From the NCBI RefSeq assembly GCF_001647285.1, contig NZ_LRML01000004.1, forward strand, positions 1 to 64,000: a DNA stretch of 64,000 bases, read 5' to 3'. Below are positions 41,151 to 49,078 of the stretch, piece after piece. Each line of letters starts with the position of its first letter. Within the stretch, counting starts at the first letter, position 1. The notes below the pieces were generated by a model. The model was not told where the DNA came from. It ran no database searches and was given only the letters and a program-made list of their open reading frames with translations. The stretch comes from Rufibacter roseus. Its GTDB lineage: Bacteria > Bacteroidota > Bacteroidia > Cytophagales > Hymenobacteraceae. The position numbers and the translations under genes are program-made.

Positions 41151-41423
41151 ATGGAAAAGACAATTAACATTTCAAATATCATCAGCTGGGTTTTCGCCAC
41201 TCTTCTGGTTATTGTTGGAATTCTGAACATTGTTTTGGTGCACCCCATTCCAGGAGCGGTTTATCTTATCCTCTCTCTCCTATACTTCCCACCTACTTAT
41301 ACTTGGCTCACCGAAAAGTATGATTTCTCCATTCCGGTGCTCATCAGAATTGCGCTGGCTATTGTTCTGACCATGTTTACCTTGGGTGTAAGTGACTTGG
41401 GAGATATAATTGACAAGCTGTAA
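41151..41423 (+). CDS. Small membrane protein
   Basis: A 90-residue protein with two to three membrane helices (ISWVFATLLVIVGILNIVLV, GAVYLILSLLYFPPTY, RIALAIVLTMFTLGVSDLG). No domain is recognised. An ACTTTC-AAAGT palindrome upstream (41104-41115) is a possible degenerate relative of the operators described nearby. It ends 26 bp before the DoxX-like gene, so the two may be co-transcribed. Confidence 0.65.
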   Translation: MEKTINISNIISWVFATLLVIVGILNIVLVHPIPGAVYLILSLLYFPPTYTWLTEKYDFSIPVLIRIALAIVLTMFTLGVSDLGDIIDKL

Positions 41424-41449
41424 AGCAAGAGGAATAGACCCAATAGCAA

Positions 41450-42166
41450 ATGAACATTTCTGCCAAACTCGACCAACTGCATTTACAGGCCCGCGGAAAC
41501 AAGTGGCTCTATATATTTGCCATATTCCTGAGGTTTGCCTTGGCTTTCGGTTTTATTACCTCTGGCATGGTGAAGGTGTGGGGCGAGCGGTTTACGGTAT
41601 TGCCGGTTAGCCACCCCATGGGTAATTACCTGGAGGCGCTGTTCCATACCGGCTATTACTACACCGTGATAGGGGTAATGCAGGTAACGGCGGCGGTGTT
41701 GTTGCTCTTTCCTAGAACGGCACTTTTAGGAGCCGTCATTTATTTCCCTATCATTCTGAACATCTGCATTCTGTCGCTGTCGGTGCGCTTTGAGGGTTCT
41801 TTTGTCTCCTCGCCCCTAATGGTGTTTGCCAATTTGTACTTGCTTTGCTGGTATTACCACAAGTGGAAATACATACTGCCGATTAATAGACCTTCTGTTG
41901 AGAACGAGCTGCCCCAGTGGAAAGACTTAAGCAGCAAGTTTCCCTTTAAGTTCTTCGCTGGGTCGTTTGGAGCAGTTGCCATGGTTTTTCTTGTATTCTT
42001 CTACGGCTATGACATCATGCCTCGCAACACCACAAGAGACTGCTTAAGTCAGTGCGAAGACAGCCCCAACCCCCAAGCGTGCCGTGACTTCTGCGACTGT
42101 ATTCATAAACAAGGTCAGCCGCTAAAAAAATGTCTTGACGCTTATCATGTTGCCCTGCCGGAGTAG
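41450..42166 (+). CDS. DoxX-like membrane protein with Cys-rich tail
   Basis: A 238-residue protein. Four helices with the DoxX-type opening FLRFALAFGFITSGMVKVWG and GYYYTVIGVMQVTAAVLLLF make up residues ~20-150. A further helix (FFAGSFGAVAMVFLVFFYGY) precedes a C-terminal tail with six Cys (RDCLSQCEDSPNPQACRDFC, then CIHKQ...KKC). The tail would face the periplasm and form disulfides or bind metal. The function is unknown. Confidence 0.7.
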   Translation: MNISAKLDQLHLQARGNKWLYIFAIFLRFALAFGFITSGMVKVWGERFTVLPVSHPMGNYLEALFHTGYYYTVIGVMQVTAAVLLLFPRTALLGAVIYFPIILNICILSLSVRFEGSFVSSPLMVFANLYLLCWYYHKWKYILPINRPSVENELPQWKDLSSKFPFKFFAGSFGAVAMVFLVFFYGYDIMPRNTTRDCLSQCEDSPNPQACRDFCDCIHKQGQPLKKCLDAYHVALPE

Positions 42167-42174
42167 CCGCTTCG

Positions 42175-42214
42175 TTTGTCTATTTTTTTGCAATTCAACT
42201 TTGTAATTCAAAGA
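42175..42214 (+). promoter_or_regulatory. Operator-like palindrome C with promoter
   Basis: ACTTTG-TAATT-CAAAGA (42198-42214) followed by ACTTTTAA. Its left arm overlaps CAACTTTG, with TTTG at 42175-42178 17 nt upstream. It precedes the S12 hydrolase gene by 46 nt. Confidence 0.62.
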
Positions 42215-42259
42215 ACTTTTAAAACTCAAGAAAACCTCTAATTTTCAACTAATATTAAA

Positions 42260-43978
42260 ATGAAACAAGAAACTAATTCCTCTGCCAAGGCTTGCGCCAA
42301 GGGTGGTCAAACCCCAAAAGGGTACGCCTATAACTGGAACCTTATTATACTTGCCTCTATTCTGCTCGCTTACATTTTAAGCGGGGCGCCTGCCAAAGCC
42401 CAGAACAAAACAGATGATGTAGATAAGATTTTCAGTTGGGCCACCAAAGAAACTCCTGGGTGCGTGTGCGCCATTACCCAGAACGGGAAAGTAGTGGTAA
42501 ACAAGGCCTACGGCTTAGCAGATTTAGAGCGGGAAGTACCAATGAACACAAATGCCATTTTCGACATTGGCTCGGTACGGAAGCAGTTTATCGCTGCGGC
42601 GGTTCTACAACTGGTGGAAGAAAAGAAACTTTCACTTTCTGAAAACATCCATAGATACCTTCCAGATCTGCCAGACTATGGTCATAAGGTAACCCTTGAC
42701 CACTTGCTCACCCACACGAGCGGCATCCGGGACTGGACCGGCCTGATGCCTTTGGCCCAGGGAAAGCCAGAAGCCTTAGCTCTCATTCTGCGCCAGCGGG
42801 GTCTCAATTTCAAACCTGGTGAGGAGTTTTCTTACTCTAACAGCGGCTACGTATTGCTGGTGGAAATTGTGGAACGAACAGCTAAAACGCCCATAGCCGA
42901 ATTCCTGCGCCAGCGTCTGTTTGAGCCGTTCGGCATGAAGTCTACTTCTTACGTGACGGATATGACCGCCGTGGTGAAAAACAGAGCCCTTGGCTACGAG
43001 AAGCAGAAAGACGGCTGGAAACTGGACATATACCTGGGCAATGACCGCGGTGGCGGAGCAATACTAAGCACCGCTAGTGACTTACTTCTCTGGAACAATG
43101 CCCTCCACAGCGCTCGTCTTGGAACCTTTGTAACCGAAAAACTGCAGGAACCGGCCCAGCTGAACAATGGCAGAAAGCTCGGCTACGCCCGTGGTTTATA
43201 TTTAGAGACCTATCGTGGAGTAAAAGAGGTGTGGCACTCTGGCGGCGCGGCGGGCTATCACACTTGGTTAGGCAGCTTTCCGGAGCAGGGTGTTTCCATT
43301 GCGGTGGTGTGTAATTCAGACGCCAAGCCTGCCTCCGGTTTGGCAGAGCGTGTAGCCGATTTATTTGTGAACTATTCAGCTCCGCAAGATCAAATGGCCG
43401 GACCACCGCCCGCTGTTACAGGTGAAGCGCTGGAAGATGCCAAATCTAATGCCGGACTTTTCTTCAACGAACAAACCGGTGAATCGCTGCGCCTGGTAAT
43501 AGACCGCGACCGCCTCCGGATAGCGGGCGGGCCAGGTTTGGTGCCTGTGAGCAAAGACCGTTTCAAGCGCTGGGGAGCTTTCGTACAGTTCATGTCACAA
43601 GACGAGTTTGAAATCAACTTTCTTTCGCCAGACAAATTTGAACTGAAGTCTATGGAAGGCCAAGTGACGAAATACCGTCGAGCTAAGCCATACTCTCCTT
43701 CCGCCGCTGAATTACAAGCCTTTGCTGGTCGGTATGCCAATGATGAAATAGGTTCTTTTTTAGACATGGCCATTGGCAAAGAGGGTTTGACGGGAAGTGC
43801 TAACGACGCCCAAAGCTTCCCCTTAAAAGCGGTGGAGCGTGACACGTTCCAATTAAGCGGTATGACCCTACGTTTCGTGCGGGACAAAGGGGGTAAAGTA
43901 GTGGCCATAGACTACAGTAACCCAGTTGTGCGCAACATCAGATTTACCCGCGTGAATGACCTGACCAGCCGCCGGTAA
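42260..43978 (+). CDS. S12 serine hydrolase (beta-lactamase fold) with C-terminal extension
   Basis: A 572-residue protein. A hydrophobic stretch (NLIILASILLAYILSGAPAK) ending in AQ serves as a delayed signal peptide after a 26-residue hydrophilic lead. Catalytic elements are S105-V-R-K108 (IGSVRKQF), Y-S-N in FSYSNSGYVLL and H-S-G-G in VWHSGGAAGYH. The last ~170 residues form a lipocalin-like beta domain often fused to this family. It probably hydrolyses peptides or esters in the periplasm. It lies behind operator C, so it may be part of the regulon of the winged-helix protein. Confidence 0.85.
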   Translation: MKQETNSSAKACAKGGQTPKGYAYNWNLIILASILLAYILSGAPAKAQNKTDDVDKIFSWATKETPGCVCAITQNGKVVVNKAYGLADLEREVPMNTNAIFDIGSVRKQFIAAAVLQLVEEKKLSLSENIHRYLPDLPDYGHKVTLDHLLTHTSGIRDWTGLMPLAQGKPEALALILRQRGLNFKPGEEFSYSNSGYVLLVEIVERTAKTPIAEFLRQRLFEPFGMKSTSYVTDMTAVVKNRALGYEKQKDGWKLDIYLGNDRGGGAILSTASDLLLWNNALHSARLGTFVTEKLQEPAQLNNGRKLGYARGLYLETYRGVKEVWHSGGAAGYHTWLGSFPEQGVSIAVVCNSDAKPASGLAERVADLFVNYSAPQDQMAGPPPAVTGEALEDAKSNAGLFFNEQTGESLRLVIDRDRLRIAGGPGLVPVSKDRFKRWGAFVQFMSQDEFEINFLSPDKFELKSMEGQVTKYRRAKPYSPSAAELQAFAGRYANDEIGSFLDMAIGKEGLTGSANDAQSFPLKAVERDTFQLSGMTLRFVRDKGGKVVAIDYSNPVVRNIRFTRVNDLTSRR

Positions 43979-44027
43979 CCTCAGCAATTCAAAAAGGACA
44001 TCCTCTGGCAGTGTTTCACCTTTTCCA

Positions 44028-44243
44028 GGTCATCCTGAGCGCAGCCGAAGGATCTAACGAGGAGATACTTTCTATTAACTGCTTTGCTATGACTCTAATG
44101 AATAAGAAATGCGCTGCCTGGCTAGTTCTTTTCCTTTCATCCTCCTTACCAGTTGGCTTCAAGAATCTAATATGCAGGATGCTACAGGGATGTCAGCTCT
44201 GAATTAATCCTAGTTAGATCCTTCGGCTGCGCTCAGGATGACC
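44028..44243. repeat. Inverted-repeat element, 31 bp perfect ends
   Basis: GGTCATCCTGAGCGC...GGATCTAAC at 44028-44058 is the exact complement of 44213-44243. 154 bp lie between, with no believable gene. A variant of the same motif occurs at 17852-17883. The element resembles a small non-autonomous mobile repeat. Confidence 0.65.
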
Positions 44244-44307
44244 AGGGGAAGAGTGGCAGCCAAACGCCGTAGCTCATGCCCCTAGTACGAATGCAATTAG
44301 GGGGCAT

Positions 44308-44347
44308 CTGTTTTCGGTCTCTTTTTCATAAAACCGCCTGAAAACAG
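44308..44347. repeat. Dispersed nested palindrome, imperfect
   Basis: CTGTTTTCGGTCTCTTTTT / AAAACCGCCTGAAAACAG with several core mismatches. Confidence 0.6.
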
Positions 44348-44404
44348 GAATTATAATCCGATTCTCCTGCACTAAAAAATCATCAACCATTTTAAAACAT
44401 CATT

Positions 44405-45778
44405 ATGAAAATAGACATCATTATAGCCTATGTGCAACGGTATGAATTTGGGCATGAACGGGACTTTGTACCCCCAATAACAGGTATTCATTTGGCCGCC
44501 ATTACCCCTGCGGAGCATGACGTGCGGGTGTTCCATCAACAGATTGACAAGCTGGACTATGAAACCGATGCCGATGTCATTGCTATTTCTTTCTTCAGTG
44601 GCTTTGCGGTGGCGGCGTATAACCTGGCGGTGGAGTTCAAGAAAAGAGGCAAGCTAGTGGTAGCGGGAGGCCCTCATGTGACATATTGCCAGGAAGAAGC
44701 GCTCACCTACTTTGATGCCATTGTCACCGGCGAAGCAGAAAACGTATGGCCCGCTCTCTTGCAAGACATTGAATACGGGCAGCTGCAACCTATCTATGCG
44801 GGTTCACCATGTGACATGACCAACTTACCCACACCCCGCTATGATTTGCTGCCCAATCGGTTCTTCATCAAGAAAGTGATTCAAGCCACCCGCGGCTGCC
44901 CGTTCTCCTGCTCCTTCTGCACGGTTCCTTCGCTGAATCCCGGGTTCAGACTACGGCCAGTGGAGGATGTGGTGCGAGACGCCTCCTATGATCAATTCCC
45001 GCATTGGTGGCAACGGAAAATTGTTTGGTTCTGGGATGATAACCTCACCATCAAAAGACCATACATCCGGCAGTTGCTCACAGAAATGGTTCCCTTAAAA
45101 AAGTGGTGGCTCACCCAAGCCAGCATGGATATTGCCAAAGACCCTGAACTGCTGGATTTGATGAAAGCCTCTGGCTGCATTGGCGTTTTTCTGGGCATTG
45201 AATCGTTTGGAGTTGAATCGCTGGCTGATGCGAACAAGAAGCAGAACAAAATAGCGAACTACAAAGAGGCTGTAAAGGCTATCAGGAAAAGAGGCATTGC
45301 CGTGATGGCAGGTTTCATTGCCGGATTTGACCACGATGACGAGCAGAGCATCATCAACATGGCCGACCAGCTCATGGAAATAGGCATTGATGTTCCGTTC
45401 CTCAGCATCATGACGCCTTTCAGAGGAACTCCTATCTACACCAAACTTGAAATGGAAGGCCGCATGCTCCCTGAAAGAAGCTGGAATTTTTACAATGGTT
45501 ACAACGTGGCATTTAAACCCAAGAAAATAACCCAGACGCAGTTGCTAGAGGCCCATAGAGCGTTATGGAAGAAGTCTTTTTCGCCCCAGTACTCCTTCAA
45601 GAGAATTCTACGCGGGGCGTTTACTTTAAGATTGGGCGCTTTTCTCATGTCCTTCTTCATGAACTCTTTTTACTCCTTGAAGCGGGTAAGAAAAAACTAC
45701 CCCATTGACATGAGCAAGCGAGTAGATTTCATAAAACTAACGCAGCCCCTGAAAACAGCAGAAAGGAAGGTAGCCTAA
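44405..45778 (+). CDS. B12-binding-domain radical SAM protein
   Basis: A 457-residue protein. Residues ~1-140 form a cobalamin-binding-like fold ([47 protein letters not shown]). The radical SAM motif CxxxCxxC is C-P-F-S-C-S-F-C near residue 165 ([12 protein letters not shown]). The SAM domain shows [18 protein letters not shown] and [11 protein letters not shown]. Members methylate or rearrange unreactive carbons, for example in lipid or cofactor synthesis. The absence of a B12-ligand DxHxxG makes cobalamin binding uncertain. No neighbouring pathway genes point to a substrate. Confidence 0.82.
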   Translation: MKIDIIIAYVQRYEFGHERDFVPPITGIHLAAITPAEHDVRVFHQQIDKLDYETDADVIAISFFSGFAVAAYNLAVEFKKRGKLVVAGGPHVTYCQEEALTYFDAIVTGEAENVWPALLQDIEYGQLQPIYAGSPCDMTNLPTPRYDLLPNRFFIKKVIQATRGCPFSCSFCTVPSLNPGFRLRPVEDVVRDASYDQFPHWWQRKIVWFWDDNLTIKRPYIRQLLTEMVPLKKWWLTQASMDIAKDPELLDLMKASGCIGVFLGIESFGVESLADANKKQNKIANYKEAVKAIRKRGIAVMAGFIAGFDHDDEQSIINMADQLMEIGIDVPFLSIMTPFRGTPIYTKLEMEGRMLPERSWNFYNGYNVAFKPKKITQTQLLEAHRALWKKSFSPQYSFKRILRGAFTLRLGAFLMSFFMNSFYSLKRVRKNYPIDMSKRVDFIKLTQPLKTAERKVA

Positions 45779-46207
45779 ACAGACTATGTACTCAAACAGG
45801 AGAGTAATGGCTTCCTTAATTACTCTATTACCGTTCAACTAAAACCCCTCGCCTAAACATATGGTTTTGCACGCATTCCGTCCCCCTTTGAAGAGGGTTG
45901 GGGATGACAAGGATAGCTGAGGAGGCAAAAAGCTTTATTTAATTGCTTTCCCATAGCTCCCTATGGTTCGGAAGTAACTTCCGCGCCATAGTAGATAGTA
46001 TCGTCTGCCCTTAATTCTCCTATTAAAAAGATTACTCCCACCTCCATTCTTTCCTTAAAGATGAGCTGCAAAGGAGACGATCATTCTATTTTGGGGCTGT
46101 TTTTCAAAAAATGGCTCCAAAACGTAGGCACAAGCGGACGCTTGCGCCAGGAACAAAACATCAAATCTAAACAGCTTTGATAAAAAGAAAAGCTACTGCT
46201 TTACGCC
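45779..46207. other. Intergenic region with second copy of the 40.8 kb element
   Basis: It has TTTGAAGAGGGTTGGGGATG-type sequence at ~45891 and the 22 bp motif CGGAAGTAACTTCCGCGCCA plus TA at 45969-45990, identical to 40934-40955. A palindromic repeat lies at 46086-46124 (CTATTTTGGGGCTGTTTTTC...). There is no gene. Confidence 0.6.
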
Positions 46208-47257
46208 TTACCCCTTCACGTGCCTTACCATTAGCTTCAACTGCAGGCGTACAATTTCCCCCATAGTTTTGCATTGGGAAAACTCATTATTTTTATGGTG
46301 TTCGGCCAGGGCGGTACGGAGTTGGTTTACTTTTTCAGGGGTGGAGATGGTGTCTTTGCGCATGCAGTCCACCAGATCTTTTAACCTATAGCGGGCGCTC
46401 CTGATGCGGCGGAACAGCAGTGTGCGTTCCTCGTTCTGGTACTGCTTCTGGGTTTCGGGGTGCAGCCATTTGGTGCAGAGCTCCACTATGGGGTTGTTGT
46501 CTTTGAAGTACTGCGGCAGGTACATGGTTTTGCGCCCTTCGTAACTCTGCTGGTCAAAATCGATTGGCCGCACGCGGTACTGCTCTTCCTCAAAATCAGG
46601 GGTAATGACCACCACGTAATTATAGGAACGCATGTCGCCCAGCAGCAGCGCGAAACAGCGTTCGTTGAACTTCACAAACTCCTTGGCCATGCGCACCTTG
46701 TTCAGGGTAGGCTGGTGCAGGTGGTTTTTGATAAACTCATCGCCGGGTATGCCTGCAATGTGCTCTTCTATCAAAGAGGCATCTTGTACCAAATAATTAA
46801 TTCGGTTCGGTGACAATACGTGCTCCAGTTCCAGGCCATAAATTCGGGAGGCATCGGCGCGTTTGAAGTAAAAATAGTCGAAGTTATCGTTGAGCAGGTT
46901 TACCACCCGTATCCGGAAAGGGTGCGAATTGCCGAAGGTGCAGTAGTCTACCCGTTGTACTGACAGTTGGTCCAGCACGCTTTCATCTCCGCCAGATTTT
47001 AGCTGCACGTAAATGCGCAACAGCCCATTATAGATTTCCTGCATTTGCCCCTGCTCATATATAACCGTCTGCCAAAGAGTGTCGTGTCCCCGTTTGTCAA
47101 AGAGCGGATAGGCGTCTGTAAAGTGAAGCAGATCCTGGTAAGAAATAGGCAGCGGGGCCTCGCGGTCATACTCGCGCAAGTACTTCCTGAGCGGCTGCCC
47201 CACAGGGTAAAATTCTTTCTTTTTAGAAATATTATTAGGGTCTGGTAACTGGGGCAT
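46208..47257 (-). CDS. Hypothetical protein with possible kinase-like C-lobe
   Basis: A 349-residue cytosolic protein. No family is recognised with confidence. The segment ERCFALLLGDMRSYNYVVV followed by VRPIDFDQQSYEG resembles the catalytic and metal-binding loops of small-molecule kinases (D in GDMRSYN, D in IDFDQQ), but the glycine loop is not evident. The C-terminus is basic. It is transcribed in the same direction as the alkyltransferase-like gene and separated from it by a palindromic repeat. Confidence 0.55.
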   Translation of the reverse strand: MPQLPDPNNISKKKEFYPVGQPLRKYLREYDREAPLPISYQDLLHFTDAYPLFDKRGHDTLWQTVIYEQGQMQEIYNGLLRIYVQLKSGGDESVLDQLSVQRVDYCTFGNSHPFRIRVVNLLNDNFDYFYFKRADASRIYGLELEHVLSPNRINYLVQDASLIEEHIAGIPGDEFIKNHLHQPTLNKVRMAKEFVKFNERCFALLLGDMRSYNYVVVITPDFEEEQYRVRPIDFDQQSYEGRKTMYLPQYFKDNNPIVELCTKWLHPETQKQYQNEERTLLFRRIRSARYRLKDLVDCMRKDTISTPEKVNQLRTALAEHHKNNEFSQCKTMGEIVRLQLKLMVRHVKG

Positions 47258-47279
47258 TTATAAAATACTGCTTACGTTT

Positions 47280-47318
47280 CTGTTTTAAGCCTATTTTTCA
47301 GAAAATGCGCCTAAAACA
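47280..47318. repeat. Dispersed nested palindrome
   Basis: CTGTTTTAAGCCTATTTTTC / GAAAATGCGCCTAAAAC with core mismatches; lies between the two - strand genes. Confidence 0.65.
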
Positions 47319-47357
47319 ACTATTGAAAAGAAATTTAAACTGATTAAATGAATTCAG

Positions 47358-47717
47358 CTAAAGCAGTTCTTTGGCAGGATCCCAGAAACGACGCTCAAAA
47401 TCAACCACCTGATTGTCTTTCACCTCTACCCCTTCCCGCTCCAAATGCTCCTGCATGGCACTATAACTTTCAAAGTGCTGTTTACCCGTGAGCAAGCCGT
47501 TGCGGTTTACCACGCGGTGCGCCGGAATTGGTTTGCCGTTGTGCATGTGCGAGGCAATGAGTGCCCAGCCCACCATACGTGCAGACCCTTTTGAACCCAG
47601 GTAGGCGGCAATGGCACCGTAAGAGGTTACCCTACCGGTTGGTATCAGGTTCACAACTTCATATACATCTTTAAAAAAGTTGGTCTTGGTGGAGTCTGGT
47701 GCACCTGTTTTAGCCAT
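47358..47717 (-). CDS. Alkyltransferase-like protein (ATL, MGMT family)
   Basis: A 119-residue protein with the DNA-binding domain of O6-alkylguanine transferases: VNLIPTGRVTSYGAIAAYLG and RMVGWALIASHMHNGKPIPA. The active-site motif P-C-H-R reads P65-A66-H67-R68, so the acceptor Cys is replaced by Ala. Such ATL proteins bind alkylated guanine and recruit nucleotide-excision repair instead of removing the group themselves. The length and the absence of an N-terminal domain agree with that class. It is a single gene. Confidence 0.88.
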   Translation of the reverse strand: MAKTGAPDSTKTNFFKDVYEVVNLIPTGRVTSYGAIAAYLGSKGSARMVGWALIASHMHNGKPIPAHRVVNRNGLLTGKQHFESYSAMQEHLEREGVEVKDNQVVDFERRFWDPAKELL

Positions 47718-47860
47718 AGCTACTATTAAAATATTGAGAGAAAACAGCTTATTGAATAAAATTATTCTATTTGCAAAAAATCTACACTGGCATTTAAACC
47801 TTGACAGTGTTTTTTGGTCTTATTTATAAAAGTAGCCAAAAAACGAAATAATTTTACACC

Positions 47861-47901
47861 CTGACGTTTTCAGTGAGAGCTTCTCTTACAAAAAACGTCA
47901 G
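47861..47901 (+). promoter_or_regulatory. Leader hairpin before the RND operon
   Basis: CTGACGTTTT / AAAACGTCAG encloses a second stem GTGAGA/TCTCTTAC and is followed by CTTTTTCT, a terminator-like U run. It lies 40 nt before the adaptor ATG, so it may be an attenuator or a terminator of upstream transcription. Confidence 0.5.
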
Positions 47902-47940
47902 CTTTTTCTATTATATATACCCAAAAAATCCCCTAGCGGA

Positions 47941-49002
47941 ATGAAGAAATCGATTTTGTTACTATTGGTAGTTGTTTTAATAGGCTACCTGGTATACAAC
48001 AAAGTAGCTGGTTCAAATAACGAGAATGCAACCTCTGGCCCACCCCGTGGCCCTATGTCACAGAAAGTAGCCGTTAAACTGTTCAGGGTGAGTCCTGAAG
48101 CCTTTCAAGATAAAATAACTGCCACCGGTACTGTTCTCCCCAATGAAGAAGTAGACCTTAGAAGTGAAGTCTCAGGCAGAATCACCAACCTCAATTTTAA
48201 AGAAGGAAGCCGCGTGCGCAAAGGTCAATTGCTGCTTTCAGTAAACGCTCAGGAAATGCAGGCTCAGATAAACAAACTGGAGTCTAACCGCAAGCTGTAC
48301 CAAGACATGGAAAAGCGCCAGCGCACCCTCCTGGAGAAAGAATACATCAGCCAGCAGGAGTACGAGCAGGCCCGCAACCAACTGAGCACCACCCTAGCTG
48401 ATTTACAGGCTCAGCGCGCGGCTCTGGCCAAGGCCTACATCAGAGCACCGTTTGACGGGGTCATTGGTTTGCGCCAGGTGAGCGAAGGCGGCTACGTTAC
48501 CCCCACCACCCCCATTGCCAAGTTGGTAGACATTAGCCCAGTAAAGATTGACTTTGACATACCGGGCCGTTACGCACAGCAAGTGAAAGTTGGCGACAAT
48601 ATTAATTTTTCCATTGAAGGAGACCCCAAAGCCTACACTGCTCAGATCTACGCCATTGAACCTAATATTGACCCTACTACCCGCACCGTACAAGTGAGGG
48701 CCCGTTACAGCAACCAAAACGAAGAAGTAAAACCAGGTGCTTTCGTGACGGTGCAAATTTCACTCAAAGAAATTGCAGAGGCCATTCTTATTCCTACTGA
48801 AGCTATCATTCCGCAGGCTTCTGGGCACCAAGTGTACTTAGCCAAAGATGGCAAGGCCGTGCCGAAAGAAGTAAAGATTGGCTTACGCTCTGAGAGCATG
48901 ATACAAATCTTGGAAGGCCTGCAGCCGGGCGACTCTGTTATTCGCTCAGGTATTCTGCAGGTGCGCCCAGGTGCTGCTTTAGACATTCAGGAAGTAAAAT
49001 AA
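47941..49002 (+). CDS. RND efflux periplasmic adaptor subunit (membrane fusion protein)
   Basis: A 353-residue protein with a single N-terminal anchor helix (SILLLLVVVLIGYLVYNKVA). The MFP order is visible: the lipoyl half (DLRSEVSGRITNLNFKEGSR), a helical hairpin (QINKLESNRKLYQDMEKRQ), the second lipoyl half (YIRAPFDGVIGLRQVSEGGY) and the beta-barrel domain (PVKIDFDIPGRYAQQVKVGD). It bridges the inner-membrane pump encoded 76 bp downstream and the TolC-like channel. It is the first gene of a three-gene efflux operon. Confidence 0.92.
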   Translation: MKKSILLLLVVVLIGYLVYNKVAGSNNENATSGPPRGPMSQKVAVKLFRVSPEAFQDKITATGTVLPNEEVDLRSEVSGRITNLNFKEGSRVRKGQLLLSVNAQEMQAQINKLESNRKLYQDMEKRQRTLLEKEYISQQEYEQARNQLSTTLADLQAQRAALAKAYIRAPFDGVIGLRQVSEGGYVTPTTPIAKLVDISPVKIDFDIPGRYAQQVKVGDNINFSIEGDPKAYTAQIYAIEPNIDPTTRTVQVRARYSNQNEEVKPGAFVTVQISLKEIAEAILIPTEAIIPQASGHQVYLAKDGKAVPKEVKIGLRSESMIQILEGLQPGDSVIRSGILQVRPGAALDIQEVK

Positions 49003-49078
49003 GTAAGAAATCAGCAGGCTACTTTGTATCGCTAGCCGCTGCTTTCTGTCATCATTCCCCCATGATTAAAATTTAATA

